From: Cupriavidus taiwanensis LMG 19424
GTDB lineage: Bacteria > Pseudomonadota > Gammaproteobacteria > Burkholderiales > Burkholderiaceae
Reading direction: 5' to 3'
DNA: 64,000 nt
Assembly: GCF_000069785.1 (NCBI RefSeq)
Contig: NC_010528.1
Coordinates: 2,480,001 to 2,544,000, forward strand
Position 1 is the first letter of the stretch; every line of letters starts with the position of its first letter. The position numbers and the translations under genes were made by a program. Below, piece by piece: positions 54,596 to 63,161 of the stretch. Below the pieces are notes generated by a model. That model was not told the DNA's origin. It searched no databases and worked only from the letters and a program-made list of their open reading frames with translations.

Positions 54596-55132
54596 TCAGC
54601 CGGGGGCGGAATCGGTGGGTTCTGTGGAGAAGGCGAATTGCGCGGCGGCACCTTCGCCCTGGCGCGACAGCACCAGGGTCGTGCCGGGCGGCAGCGCCAT
54701 CTCGCCGGCGCACAGGTCGGCGGCGATCGGCAGCTGGCGCCCGCCGCGGTCGACCAGCACGCCCAGCGCCACGCGCGCGGGACGGCCGTAGTCGAACAGC
54801 TCGTTGACGGCGGCGCGGATGGTGCGGCCAGTGGCCAGCACGTCGTCGATCAGCAGGATGTTGCGCTCGTCCACGGCAAACGGCAGCGTGGTCGGCTGGG
54901 CCTGGCTGTGCAGGCCCTTCTTGGCGTAGTCGTCACGATGGAAGGCGACGTTGATCACGCCGTGCTCGGGCAACCGCAGGTCCGCCGCCAGCCGCGCGGC
55001 GATCCATGCGCCGCCGGAATGGATGCCGGCCACTGACCAGCCCGCGCGCTCGGCCTCGGGGATCAGTGCCTGCGCCTGCTCCAGCAGCTTGCGGTACAGC
55101 GACTCGGCGTCGGGAACGGAAATCTGCGTCAT
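54596..55132 (-). CDS. pyrR: PyrR-type bifunctional pyrimidine regulator / uracil phosphoribosyltransferase
   Basis: A 178-residue type I phosphoribosyltransferase fold. The PRPP-binding motif is [20 protein letters not shown], preceded by [12 protein letters not shown] (the flexible hood) and followed by [15 protein letters not shown], all characteristic of PyrR. In Bacillus PyrR binds pyr mRNA; whether this protein regulates or only salvages uracil is open, and I see no attenuator in the 85 bases before pyrB. Its ATG overlaps the ruvX stop (ATGA). Confidence 0.93.
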   Translation of the reverse strand: MTQISVPDAESLYRKLLEQAQALIPEAERAGWSVAGIHSGGAWIAARLAADLRLPEHGVINVAFHRDDYAKKGLHSQAQPTTLPFAVDERNILLIDDVLATGRTIRAAVNELFDYGRPARVALGVLVDRGGRQLPIAADLCAGEMALPPGTTLVLSRQGEGAAAQFAFSTEPTDSAPG

Positions 55133-55554
55133 AGCGGGAATTGGTCGAAATACTGTTGCAGGATGATGCGGGCAGCCTCGGCATCGAGTTCGCCGCGGCG
55201 AGCACCGGCCATCGACGCGGCGCGCGAGGTGTAGCGCTCGTCCACCCATTCCACCGGCAGGCCGAAGCGGCCGTTGAGCTGGTTGCCGAAGCGCCGCGCC
55301 AGCTTCATCGACGGTTGCTCGCCGCCCTCCGGATTGACCGGCATGCCGACGATCAGCTGCACCGGGTTCCACGCCTGGATCAGCGCCGCGACGGCCTCGA
55401 AGCGGCCTTCGACAGTGATATTGGGGAGGATGGTCAGGGCACGCGCCTCGCGCGTGATGAAGTTGCCCAGCGCAACGCCGATCTTTTTTTCGCCGTAGTC
55501 GAATGCCAGGACCGTGCCGTCGCGGGGCAGTTCACGCCCCACGGCATCAGGCAT
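55129..55554 (-). CDS. ruvX: Holliday junction resolvase-like protein RuvX/YqgF
   Basis: A 141-residue RNase H-fold nuclease, implicated in rRNA 5'-end processing and recombination. [20 protein letters not shown] contains the first catalytic Asp, [17 protein letters not shown] is the second strand motif and [13 protein letters not shown] carries the third acidic residues. It overlaps the end of yqgE by eight bases (ATGCCTGA) and the start of pyrR by four, the usual yqgE-ruvX-pyrR-pyrB order. Confidence 0.95.
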   Translation of the reverse strand: MPDAVGRELPRDGTVLAFDYGEKKIGVALGNFITREARALTILPNITVEGRFEAVAALIQAWNPVQLIVGMPVNPEGGEQPSMKLARRFGNQLNGRFGLPVEWVDERYTSRAASMAGARRGELDAEAARIILQQYFDQFPL

Positions 55555-56119
55555 GCCCGGCCTCGCCGGACAGCATGGTGAAGTCGATGCCCAGCAGCCG
55601 GATGGCGGCGGCAAAGCGCTCGTCGGGCGGCACGCTGAAGATGATCTCGGGATCGGCCTGGACGGTAAGCCAGCCGTTGCGGCTGAGTTCTTCCTCCAGT
55701 TGGCCAGCGCCCCAGCCGGAATATCCCAGCGTCAGCAGGAAGCGGTGCGGGCCGCTGCCATTGGCCACGGCCTCGAGCACGTCCTTCGAGGTGGTCATCT
55801 CCAGACCGCCGGGCACGGCCAGCGACGAGACATAGACCCCCACCGGGTCATGCAGCACGAAACCGCGCTCGGTCTGCACCGGGCCGCCGAAGTAGACCGG
55901 CTGGTGCGCCACAGGCTGGATTTCGAGCTTGAGGTCGATCTTGTCGAACAGCGTGGCCATGTCGATGTCGATGGGCCGGTTGATCACCAGCCCTAGCGCG
56001 CCACGCTCGTTGTGTTCGCAGATATAGACGACGGAACCCGAAAAGGTCGGATCGGCCATGCCAGGCATGGCAATCAGGAACTGATTGGTCAGATTGATGG
56101 GTGCTTCGGGCTTCGCCAT
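55547..56119 (-). CDS. YqgE/AlgH family protein
   Basis: A 190-residue UPF0301 protein. [40 protein letters not shown] and [17 protein letters not shown] are the family signatures, and [20 protein letters not shown] is near the C-terminus. A function in alginate regulation (AlgH) was proposed in Pseudomonas, but the molecular role is not settled. ATG 56119 (MAKPEAP) was chosen; ATG 56128 would add three residues. First gene of the run leading to pyrB and plsC. Confidence 0.93.
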   Translation of the reverse strand: MAKPEAPINLTNQFLIAMPGMADPTFSGSVVYICEHNERGALGLVINRPIDIDMATLFDKIDLKLEIQPVAHQPVYFGGPVQTERGFVLHDPVGVYVSSLAVPGGLEMTTSKDVLEAVANGSGPHRFLLTLGYSGWGAGQLEEELSRNGWLTVQADPEIIFSVPPDERFAAAIRLLGIDFTMLSGEAGHA

Positions 56120-56211
56120 GCCTTGCATTTTATCAAATCGCCGGGGGTCTTCCGGAAAAGATTGGCGGGCCTTGCAGTGCAGCAAGCGGCGCGCCAGTTC
56201 AGTTAACCACC

Positions 56212-56285
56212 GTCGTTCCCGCGCAGGCGGGAACCCAGCGTCTTCAAAAGTCACTGGATTCCCGCCTGCGCGGAAATGACAGTGG
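56212..56285. repeat. palindromic intergenic repeat, copy 2
   Basis: A 74-bp palindrome starting GTCGTTCCCGCGCAGGCGGG and ending GCGGAAATGACAGTGG, nearly the same as 8246-8318. It is more perfectly palindromic than copy 1 in its left arm (CGCAGGCGGGAA against TTCCCGCCTGCG). It sits between the rsuA stop and the yqgE start, both on the minus strand. Confidence 0.85.
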
Positions 56286-56304
56286 TGTTTGATACCTTGG
56301 TGAC

Positions 56305-57012
56305 TCATTCCTTGCCGGTCAGGGCGGCCAGTTCCTGCGCCGTCAGCCAGCGCCATTCGCCTTCGGCCAGCGCCGGATCGAGCGGCAGGCTGCCGATGGC
56401 GCTGCGATGCAACGCGTCGACGTGGTTGCCCGCGGCCACGACCATCCGCTTGACCTGATGGTACTTGCCTTGCACCAGCGTCAGCCGCAGGCTGCGTTCG
56501 CCGGTGATCTCGCAGGCTTCCGCCGCGATCGGCGCCGGTTCGTCCAGCAGCTGCACGCCGCTGCGCAGCGCCTCGGCCTGTTCCGGCGTGACCGGCTCGG
56601 CGGTGGTCACCTCATAGATCTTGGGCACCTTGCGCTTGGGCGAGGTCTGGGCATGGATGAACTGCCCATCGTCGGTCAGCAGCAGCAGGCCGGTGGTGTC
56701 GTGGTCGAGCCGCCCCACCGCCTGCACCTCGCGCTGGCGCAGCGGCACCGGCAGTAGGTTGTAGACGCTGGGGTGATGGCGCGGGCGCTGCGAGCATTCA
56801 TAGCCGGCGGGCTTGTTCAGCATCAGGTAGGCCTTGGTGCAGGCCAGCCACTCCTCGCCATCGACGGTCAGGCGCAGGCCGTCCACCTCGAACTGGGCGC
56901 GCGGGTCTTCGCACAGTTCGCCGTTGACCTCGACCAGCCCGGCGGCGATCAGGTCGCCGCAGTACCGGCGCGTGCCAAAGCCCTGGGATTGAAGAATACG
57001 GTCGAGAGTCAT
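56305..57012 (-). CDS. rsuA: 16S rRNA pseudouridine synthase RsuA
   Basis: A 235-residue enzyme of the RsuA family, which isomerises uridine 516 of 16S rRNA. An N-terminal S4 RNA-binding domain (LDRILQSQGFGTRRYCGDLI) precedes the synthase domain. The catalytic motif is AVGRLDHDTTGLLLLTDDG with Asp near residue 104, then KIYEV and QGKYHQVKRMVVAAGNHVDA. The ATG at MTLDRILQSQ fits the family. It diverges from the photolyase gene across 139 bases. Confidence 0.93.
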   Translation of the reverse strand: MTLDRILQSQGFGTRRYCGDLIAAGLVEVNGELCEDPRAQFEVDGLRLTVDGEEWLACTKAYLMLNKPAGYECSQRPRHHPSVYNLLPVPLRQREVQAVGRLDHDTTGLLLLTDDGQFIHAQTSPKRKVPKIYEVTTAEPVTPEQAEALRSGVQLLDEPAPIAAEACEITGERSLRLTLVQGKYHQVKRMVVAAGNHVDALHRSAIGSLPLDPALAEGEWRWLTAQELAALTGKE

Positions 57013-57151
57013 GAGCTTCTGTAGAGAATGGGGTTGTGGCCTGGCGGCCGGCGGCATGCCGGCGCGGTACCGCTATGTTAGGGTATCGGCGCGATCGATC
57101 CGGCGTTCCACAGGTTCAGCGCCGGCAAACCCGTCAGACAGGCAAGCGAAC

Positions 57152-58711
57152 ATGCAGGCAGCAGCCAGCCCGGCTCCGTCCCGGCCACCGTACCGGATCG
57201 GCAACACTTTTGCGCGCGGACTGGTCTGGTTCCGGCGCGACCTGCGCGCCACCGACCACGCGGCGCTGCATTATGCCCTGCGCCATTGCGCGCAGGTGTG
57301 GTGCGTGTTCGTGTTCGACCGCGACATCCTCGAGCCGCTGCTTGCGCGCGGGCTGCAGGCAGACCGGCGGATCGAATTCATCCGGCAATCGCTGGTGGAA
57401 CTCGCCGGGACACTGGCCGCGGCCGGCGGCGGCCTGATCGTGCTGCACGACCGCGCGCAGACCGCCATCCCGGCGCTGGCGCGCGCGCTGGACGCCGAGG
57501 CTGTCTTTGCCAACCACGATTACGAGCCCGCTGCCAATGCCCGCGACGAGGCGGTGCGCCAGGCGCTGGCGGCGCAGGCTTGCGCGCTGTTTACCTTCAA
57601 GGACCAGGCGATCTTCGAGCGCGACGAGATCCTGAACGGCCAGGGCAAGCCATTCTCGGTATTCACGCCCTACAAGAATGCCTGGCTCAGGGCCGCGGAG
57701 CCGTTCGACCTGCGCCCTTATCCGGTCGAGCCGTACCTGCCGGCGCTGGCCCCGGTGCCCGCCGCGTACCGCCTGCCGGTGCCGACGATCGCGCAGCTCG
57801 GCTTTCGCGCCAGCAACCTTGCCGAAATCGCGATGCCGACCGGTGCCTCCGGGGCGCAGGCCCTGTTCGAGGAATTCACCGGGCGCATGGGCGACTATGG
57901 CCGCCGGCGCGACTACCCTGCCCTGCGCGGCCCCAGCTACCTGTCGGTGCACCTGCGCTTCGGCACCATCTCGATCCGCACGCTGGCGCGCGTCGCGCAT
58001 GAAGCCATGCTGCGCGGTGGCGCCGACAGCGCGGGCGCCGCAGTGTGGCTGTCGGAGCTGATCTGGCGCGATTTCTACTTCATGATCCTGCACCACCATC
58101 CGCGCGTGGCGGCCGGCGCGGCGTTCCACCCGGCCTATGACGCCATCCGCTGGCAGGACGGCGATACCGGCGAGCGCTATTTCCACGCCTGGCGCGACGC
58201 CGCCACGGGCTATCCGCTGATCGACGCGGCGATGCTGCAGATCCGGCAAAGCGGCTATATGCACAACCGCCTGCGCATGGTCACGGCCAGCTTCCTGGTG
58301 AAGGACCTCGGCGTCGACTGGCGCCGCGGCGAGCAGTATTTTGCCGACCAGCTCAATGACTTCGACCTCGCCGCCAACAATGGCGGCTGGCAATGGGCCG
58401 CGTCCACCGGCTGCGACGCGCAGCCGTGGTTCCGCATCTTCAATCCGGTGACGCAGTCACAGAAGTTCGATCCGCAGGGCCGTTTTATCCGCAAGTACCT
58501 GCCGCAGCTGGCGGCCTTGCCTGACAAGTACCTGCATGCGCCGTGGACCGCGCCGGAAGCCGTGCTGGCCGAGGCCGGCGTGCGGCTGGGCGACAACTAC
58601 CCGCGGCCGCTGGTGCAGCACGACGTGGCGCGCCAGCAAACGCTGCGGCGCTATGAGGCGGTAAAGCAGGTGGTGAAGCAGGAAGTGAAGGACGCCGGCG
58701 CGGAGGACTGA
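57152..58711 (+). CDS. phrB: deoxyribodipyrimidine photo-lyase (class I)
   Basis: A 519-residue FAD- and light-dependent enzyme repairing cyclobutane pyrimidine dimers. The N-terminal antenna domain starts GLVWFRRDLRATDHAALHYA. The C-terminal FAD domain shows LSVHLRFGTISIRTLARVAH, ELIWRDFYFMILHHHPRVAA, and QSGYMHNRLRMVTASFLVKD, and ends with NNGGWQWAASTGCDAQPWFR. The Trp residues of the electron-transfer chain are in place. I start at ATG 57152 since the open frame upstream crosses the rsuA start and lacks homology. Confidence 0.95.
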   Translation: MQAAASPAPSRPPYRIGNTFARGLVWFRRDLRATDHAALHYALRHCAQVWCVFVFDRDILEPLLARGLQADRRIEFIRQSLVELAGTLAAAGGGLIVLHDRAQTAIPALARALDAEAVFANHDYEPAANARDEAVRQALAAQACALFTFKDQAIFERDEILNGQGKPFSVFTPYKNAWLRAAEPFDLRPYPVEPYLPALAPVPAAYRLPVPTIAQLGFRASNLAEIAMPTGASGAQALFEEFTGRMGDYGRRRDYPALRGPSYLSVHLRFGTISIRTLARVAHEAMLRGGADSAGAAVWLSELIWRDFYFMILHHHPRVAAGAAFHPAYDAIRWQDGDTGERYFHAWRDAATGYPLIDAAMLQIRQSGYMHNRLRMVTASFLVKDLGVDWRRGEQYFADQLNDFDLAANNGGWQWAASTGCDAQPWFRIFNPVTQSQKFDPQGRFIRKYLPQLAALPDKYLHAPWTAPEAVLAEAGVRLGDNYPRPLVQHDVARQQTLRRYEAVKQVVKQEVKDAGAED

Positions 58712-58732
58712 ACGCGCCGGCCGCCGTGCCGC

Positions 58733-59923
58733 TTAGGCGGCCAGCATCGCGCTTTCGCGATAGTGGCGCTGCGCGTCTTCGAAGCGCTCGGTTTCCTCGA
58801 ACAGCCGTGCCAGCGCCAGGTGCGTGCGCACACGCAGGCGGCGCTGCTGGTCGGGGTCGGCATACTTGAGCGCGCGCTCGAAGCTGGACTGCGCCTTGCC
58901 CCACAGCTTTTCGCCCAGGCACAGCACGCCCAGCGTGTAGTAGAGGTCGGCGTCGGCGGGATGCGCGGCCAGCCATTTCTCGGCCTGCTGGATCTGCGGC
59001 AGGGCATGGCCGGGCACGGCGCAATCGGCATAGCGCAGCACCAGGCGGCTGTCCCAGTTGACCTTGAGCGCGTCTTCGATGATGCGGCGGGCTTCGTTCT
59101 GCCGGCCCAGTGCGGCGAAATAGCGCGCCGCCGGTTCGGCGATGCGGGTGGCGCGGCGCTCGTCGGCGGACAGCGAGCGCCAGAACTCGGACAGCGCCTC
59201 GGCATCGTGGCGGCGCTCTTCCAGCATGGCTTCGACCGCCATCTGCTTGAGCCGCAGCGCCAGCACCGGATGCAGCGCGTTGCGCTTCTCCAGCGATCGC
59301 GCCAGGCGCAGCACCTCGGACCAGTTCTTCAGGTGCTGGTGCGCGCGCAGCGCGATGCGCTGCACATGGATCTGGCGCGCGCCCTGCGACTGCAGCTGGG
59401 CGATGGTCTCCAGCGCGCCGTCGGCGTCGCGGGCATCGACCAGCAGCTCGGCCATCGACACCAGCCGCGCCTGCTCGCGCTCGGGGTCGGTCACCTGCGC
59501 CATCCAGGCGTCGCGCCGGTCGGTCTCCTGCATGCGATGGGCGGCGCGCGCGCCGATCAGCGCGGCGGTCTGGGCCTGGTCGTCCCACGACTGGGCTTCG
59601 CGCGCGGCGCGCTCGGCGCGGGCGAAACGCCCGGCGAACAGGTTTTCGATCGACTCGCGCAGCGCCGCCTGGGCCTTGCTCATGCGGCTGCGCTCGCGGT
59701 AGGCGGCGGCGCGGCGCGGCATCTCGGCCAGATGGCGGATGGTGGACATCACCGTCCACACCACGAAGAAGATCAGCAGCAGCAGCGCCAGCGCCAGGTT
59801 CAGCGACAGCTCGACGCGGTACGGCGGATAGAACAGCACCACATTGCTGTGGTTGAACTGCGTGAACAGGGCCAGCCCGACGGCGCCGCCGAACAGGACC
59901 GCAACCCAGAACAGAAGGCGCAT
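58733..59923 (-). CDS. hemY: HemY family TPR membrane protein
   Basis: A 396-residue protein with two N-terminal helices (LLFWVAVLFGGAVGLALFTQ and LNLALALLLLIFFVVWTVMS) and a periplasmic or cytoplasmic chain of TPR-like helical repeats. It is of the proteobacterial HemY type linked to late haem synthesis, not the Bacillus protoporphyrinogen oxidase of the same name. It is four bases after hemDX on the minus strand and convergent with phrB. The exact biochemical role is unknown. Confidence 0.92.
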   Translation of the reverse strand: MRLLFWVAVLFGGAVGLALFTQFNHSNVVLFYPPYRVELSLNLALALLLLIFFVVWTVMSTIRHLAEMPRRAAAYRERSRMSKAQAALRESIENLFAGRFARAERAAREAQSWDDQAQTAALIGARAAHRMQETDRRDAWMAQVTDPEREQARLVSMAELLVDARDADGALETIAQLQSQGARQIHVQRIALRAHQHLKNWSEVLRLARSLEKRNALHPVLALRLKQMAVEAMLEERRHDAEALSEFWRSLSADERRATRIAEPAARYFAALGRQNEARRIIEDALKVNWDSRLVLRYADCAVPGHALPQIQQAEKWLAAHPADADLYYTLGVLCLGEKLWGKAQSSFERALKYADPDQQRRLRVRTHLALARLFEETERFEDAQRHYRESAMLAA

Positions 59924-59927
59924 GGGC

Positions 59928-62066
59928 TTACTCCTTCTTCAGGGCTTGCAGCGCGCCCAGGCTTTCGGCCATGGTCGGCAACTGCACCGTGACCGCGCCA
60001 GCCTGCGCCTGGCGCAGCAGCGTCAGCACACCCTGCACGCGGCGCGACTTGGTATCGAAATAGCGGCCGATCATTGCCTGCGCCGCGGCCAGGTCGTTGC
60101 GGAACACGGGCTCGTTGCGCGACAGCAGCGCCAGGCGCGCATTGAGCAGGCGCAGCTTGACGTTCTCGCGCAGGAACCAGCCCTGGTCGCCGGAGAGCAG
60201 CAGCGCCTCGGCATCGTCGACCTTGCGGATGCGGATTACCTGCGCCAGCTCTTCGCGCAGGTAGTCCCAGAAGCGGGTGAACCAGCCCGGCCCGTTGCCG
60301 CTGGCGGCGGCCGGCGAGCTGGCGCCATTGCCGCTGCCGGCCGCGGCGCCCTTGCGCGCGTCCGCCTCGCTGCGCTCCAGCATGCGTTCGCTGGACAGCA
60401 GCGGCAGCGCGTCGACCTGGTTGATGGCTTCGTCCAGCTTGATCGCGGCGCCGGTCAGGTCGGTGTCGGGCACCGCCTTCATGCGCGCCACGTCGCGGGC
60501 GATGGCCCGGCGCAGCAGGTTGTATTGCGGCTTGTCGGCGCGCGCCAGGCGCGCATCGGCGCTTTGCAGTGCGGCCAGCGCGACCTGCACGTTGCCGGTC
60601 AGCTGCAGCTGCTGGCCGGCGCTGGTCAGCAGCTGCTGGATCTCGGCGATTTCCCAGTCGTCGCGGTTGCGCATCAGGTCCTGGTAGACCTGCTCCAGCG
60701 CCACCTGCTTGTCGCGGGTTTCGCCGACCTGGTTCTCCAGTGCGCCGACCTTGGCCTGCAGCTCCTTGACGGTGTCCTGGGCGTTGCGTGTCAGCACGCG
60801 CGACTCCTGCACCAGGGCGTCGTTGCTTTGCTGGCGGCGCGCCAGCTCGCCGGTCAGGTGGTCGACGCGCTGCTGCAGCCACCAGAAGCCGCCGGCGGTC
60901 GCCACCACCAGCACGGCGACCAGCGCCCATAGCGCGGCGGAGCGGCGCGCGGCGGGGCGCGCAGCGCCGGTGTGACCGGCGCCTTGCGGCGGGGCCGCTT
61001 GCGCGGACTGCGCCGTGTGGACAGAGGCCGCGCCGGGCGGCGGCGTAGCGGAGGAGGACGTGGTTTCTTGCGTCACGCGTTCGACCTTCGTTGACATGGC
61101 AGGGACTGCGGCAGGTGCGCTGGCGGCCGGCGGGGCTGCGACTTCGGCCGGCTTCGCGGCCGCCGGTGCGGACGGCGCCGGCAGGCTCGATGGCGCAGGA
61201 CCGGCATAGGCATCGGCCCACTGCAGGCACGCCGCCAGCAGGCCGGCATCGCCGGGCGCGGCACGCTGGATATGGGCAAAGCCCAGCGCCAGCGCCTGTT
61301 CGGCGATTCTCGCATGGGGCGCGATGCACTGCACCTGCCGCAGCGCAGCGTCTTCCTGCGGCGACAGATGCTGCCGTGCCAGCACGTCAAGGTTGCGCAC
61401 CGCCTCGGAACTGGTTAGCAGCCAGGCGTGCGGCGCGGCGCCGGGACGCAGGTGGTCGCGCACCGCCTGCCATTGCATCGCGCCGGGTTCGGGCAGCGTG
61501 CGCTGGTAGGCCTCGACGGCCTCGACCTGGGCGCCGGCCTCGCGCAGGCGGTCGCCCAGCCAGTCGCGTCCGCCGTTGCCACGGATGATCAGCACCGGCT
61601 TGCCGGCCAGCGCGGCGGGATCGAGCTGTGCCCACAGCGCCTCGGAATCGAAGCGCAGCGCCTCGGCATCGGGCACCGTATCGTCATGGCCGGCCCCGTT
61701 GGCATTGGCGCCCGCCGGCGCGATCACGCGATACGCCGGCGCGGCGATGCCGCGCTCGGCCAGCGCGGCGACACTGGCGGGGCCGACCACCGCCACCGCG
61801 ACCGGCACCGGCCAGCGCGCCACGGCCGAGCCCTGCACGCCGGCGAGCGCGTCCAGCGCAAAGGCAATGGCATTGGGGCTGACGAACACCACCAGCGCAA
61901 AGGTGTCCAGCCGCGCCAGCGCCGCGCGCAGCGGCGCATCGTCAGCGGCCGGGCCGATTGCCAGCAGCGGGAAGCTGAGTACATCCAGACCGGCGCCCTG
62001 CAGGGCCTCGGTCAGTTGCCGGGACTGCCCGGCGGGTCGTGTGACAACGACGGTCGGGCGGGGCAT
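59928..62066 (-). CDS. hemDX: fused uroporphyrinogen-III synthase / HemX protein
   Basis: A 712-residue fusion. Residues 1 to about 275 are HemD (PTVVVTRPAGQSRQLTEALQ, then FVSPNAIAFALDAL and WLLTSSEAVRNLDVLARQHL), which closes hydroxymethylbilane to uroporphyrinogen III. A Pro/Ala-rich linker of about 100 residues leads to a membrane helix (SAALWALVAVLVVATAGGFW) and a coiled-coil-rich HemX domain (QAKVGALENQVGETRDKQVA) up to the end. In enterobacteria hemD and hemX are separate genes; the fusion is usual in this bacterial group. It lies between hemC and hemY. Confidence 0.93.
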   Translation of the reverse strand: MPRPTVVVTRPAGQSRQLTEALQGAGLDVLSFPLLAIGPAADDAPLRAALARLDTFALVVFVSPNAIAFALDALAGVQGSAVARWPVPVAVAVVGPASVAALAERGIAAPAYRVIAPAGANANGAGHDDTVPDAEALRFDSEALWAQLDPAALAGKPVLIIRGNGGRDWLGDRLREAGAQVEAVEAYQRTLPEPGAMQWQAVRDHLRPGAAPHAWLLTSSEAVRNLDVLARQHLSPQEDAALRQVQCIAPHARIAEQALALGFAHIQRAAPGDAGLLAACLQWADAYAGPAPSSLPAPSAPAAAKPAEVAAPPAASAPAAVPAMSTKVERVTQETTSSSATPPPGAASVHTAQSAQAAPPQGAGHTGAARPAARRSAALWALVAVLVVATAGGFWWLQQRVDHLTGELARRQQSNDALVQESRVLTRNAQDTVKELQAKVGALENQVGETRDKQVALEQVYQDLMRNRDDWEIAEIQQLLTSAGQQLQLTGNVQVALAALQSADARLARADKPQYNLLRRAIARDVARMKAVPDTDLTGAAIKLDEAINQVDALPLLSSERMLERSEADARKGAAAGSGNGASSPAAASGNGPGWFTRFWDYLREELAQVIRIRKVDDAEALLLSGDQGWFLRENVKLRLLNARLALLSRNEPVFRNDLAAAQAMIGRYFDTKSRRVQGVLTLLRQAQAGAVTVQLPTMAESLGALQALKKE

Positions 62067-62075
62067 CGGGCAGCC

Positions 62076-63086
62076 TCAGGCGGGAGATGGCGATGCGGCG
62101 TCGCCTGAATCGGCCAGCGCGGCGAGGATCGACTCGGCGCCCTGCGCCAGCAGGTCGCCGGCGCAAGCCTGGCCCAGCGCTTCGGCGGCAGCCAGGTCGG
62201 CGGCCGGCCCGGCGGCCGCGGCGCGGATGGCGCGGCTGCCGTCCGGCAAGGCGACGAAGGCCTCCAGCCGCAGCTGGTCGCCGTCCCAACGCGCGTGCGC
62301 CGCCAGCGGAACCTGGCAGGAACCGCCCAGGCGGCGCGACACGGCACGCTCGGCGGTCACCGCCAGCGCGGTCGGCTGGTGGTTCAGCGGCGCCAGCCAT
62401 TCGGCCAGTTCCGGGCGGGTGGAAAGGGTCTCGATCCCCAGCGCGCCCTGCCCCGCGGCCGGCAACGACGCCTCGAGCGGGATCAGCGCGCGGATGCGAT
62501 CGCCCAGCCCAAGCCGTTTCAGGCCCGCGGCGGCCAGGATGATGGCGCCATATTCACCGCGATCGAGCTTGCCCAGCCGCGTGTCCAGGTTGCCGCGCAG
62601 CGGCTTGACCACCAGGTGCGGGTAGCGGCTGCGCAGCGCGGCTTCGCGGCGCAGGCTGGAGGTGCCGACCACGGTGCCGGGCGGCATCTCGTCCAGCGAC
62701 GCATAAGCCGACGACACCAGCGCATCGCGCGGGTCCTCGCGCTCCATTACCGCGGCCAGGGTGAAGCCCGGGGGCAGCTCCATCGGCACATCCTTGAGCG
62801 AATGCACCGCGAGGTCGGCCCGGCCTTCGTCCATCGCGAACTCCAGTTCTTTGACAAACAGACCCTTGCCGCCGACTTTCGACAGCGTACGGTCTAGAAT
62901 CTGGTCTCCGCGCGTGGTCATGCCGAGAATGGACACGTCGCACGCGGGATAGTATTGTTGCAATGCAGCACGCACATGTTCTGCCTGCCACAGCGCCAGA
63001 CGGCTCTCTCGGGAGGCAATGACGAGCTTTTGCGGAAGGTTGCGAGACACGACAGCGGTAGCGGAAGACGGGGTGGCGGACGACAT
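62076..63086 (-). CDS. hemC: porphobilinogen deaminase (hydroxymethylbilane synthase)
   Basis: A 336-residue enzyme joining four porphobilinogens into hydroxymethylbilane. [40 protein letters not shown] and [15 protein letters not shown] (catalytic Asp) are intact. [13 protein letters not shown] contains the Cys that holds the dipyrromethane cofactor. The first ten or so residues before [10 protein letters not shown] are a variable extension. It heads the haem run hemC-hemDX-hemY and is divergent from ppc. Confidence 0.97.
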   Translation of the reverse strand: MSSATPSSATAVVSRNLPQKLVIASRESRLALWQAEHVRAALQQYYPACDVSILGMTTRGDQILDRTLSKVGGKGLFVKELEFAMDEGRADLAVHSLKDVPMELPPGFTLAAVMEREDPRDALVSSAYASLDEMPPGTVVGTSSLRREAALRSRYPHLVVKPLRGNLDTRLGKLDRGEYGAIILAAAGLKRLGLGDRIRALIPLEASLPAAGQGALGIETLSTRPELAEWLAPLNHQPTALAVTAERAVSRRLGGSCQVPLAAHARWDGDQLRLEAFVALPDGSRAIRAAAAGPAADLAAAEALGQACAGDLLAQGAESILAALADSGDAASPSPA

Positions 63087-63161
63087 GCGCCAATGGTAGC
63101 ACGCGCCCCAATCGCCCCCTCCGCACCATTAGATAAGCTTAGAGAAGCAAGAGGAGATTGC

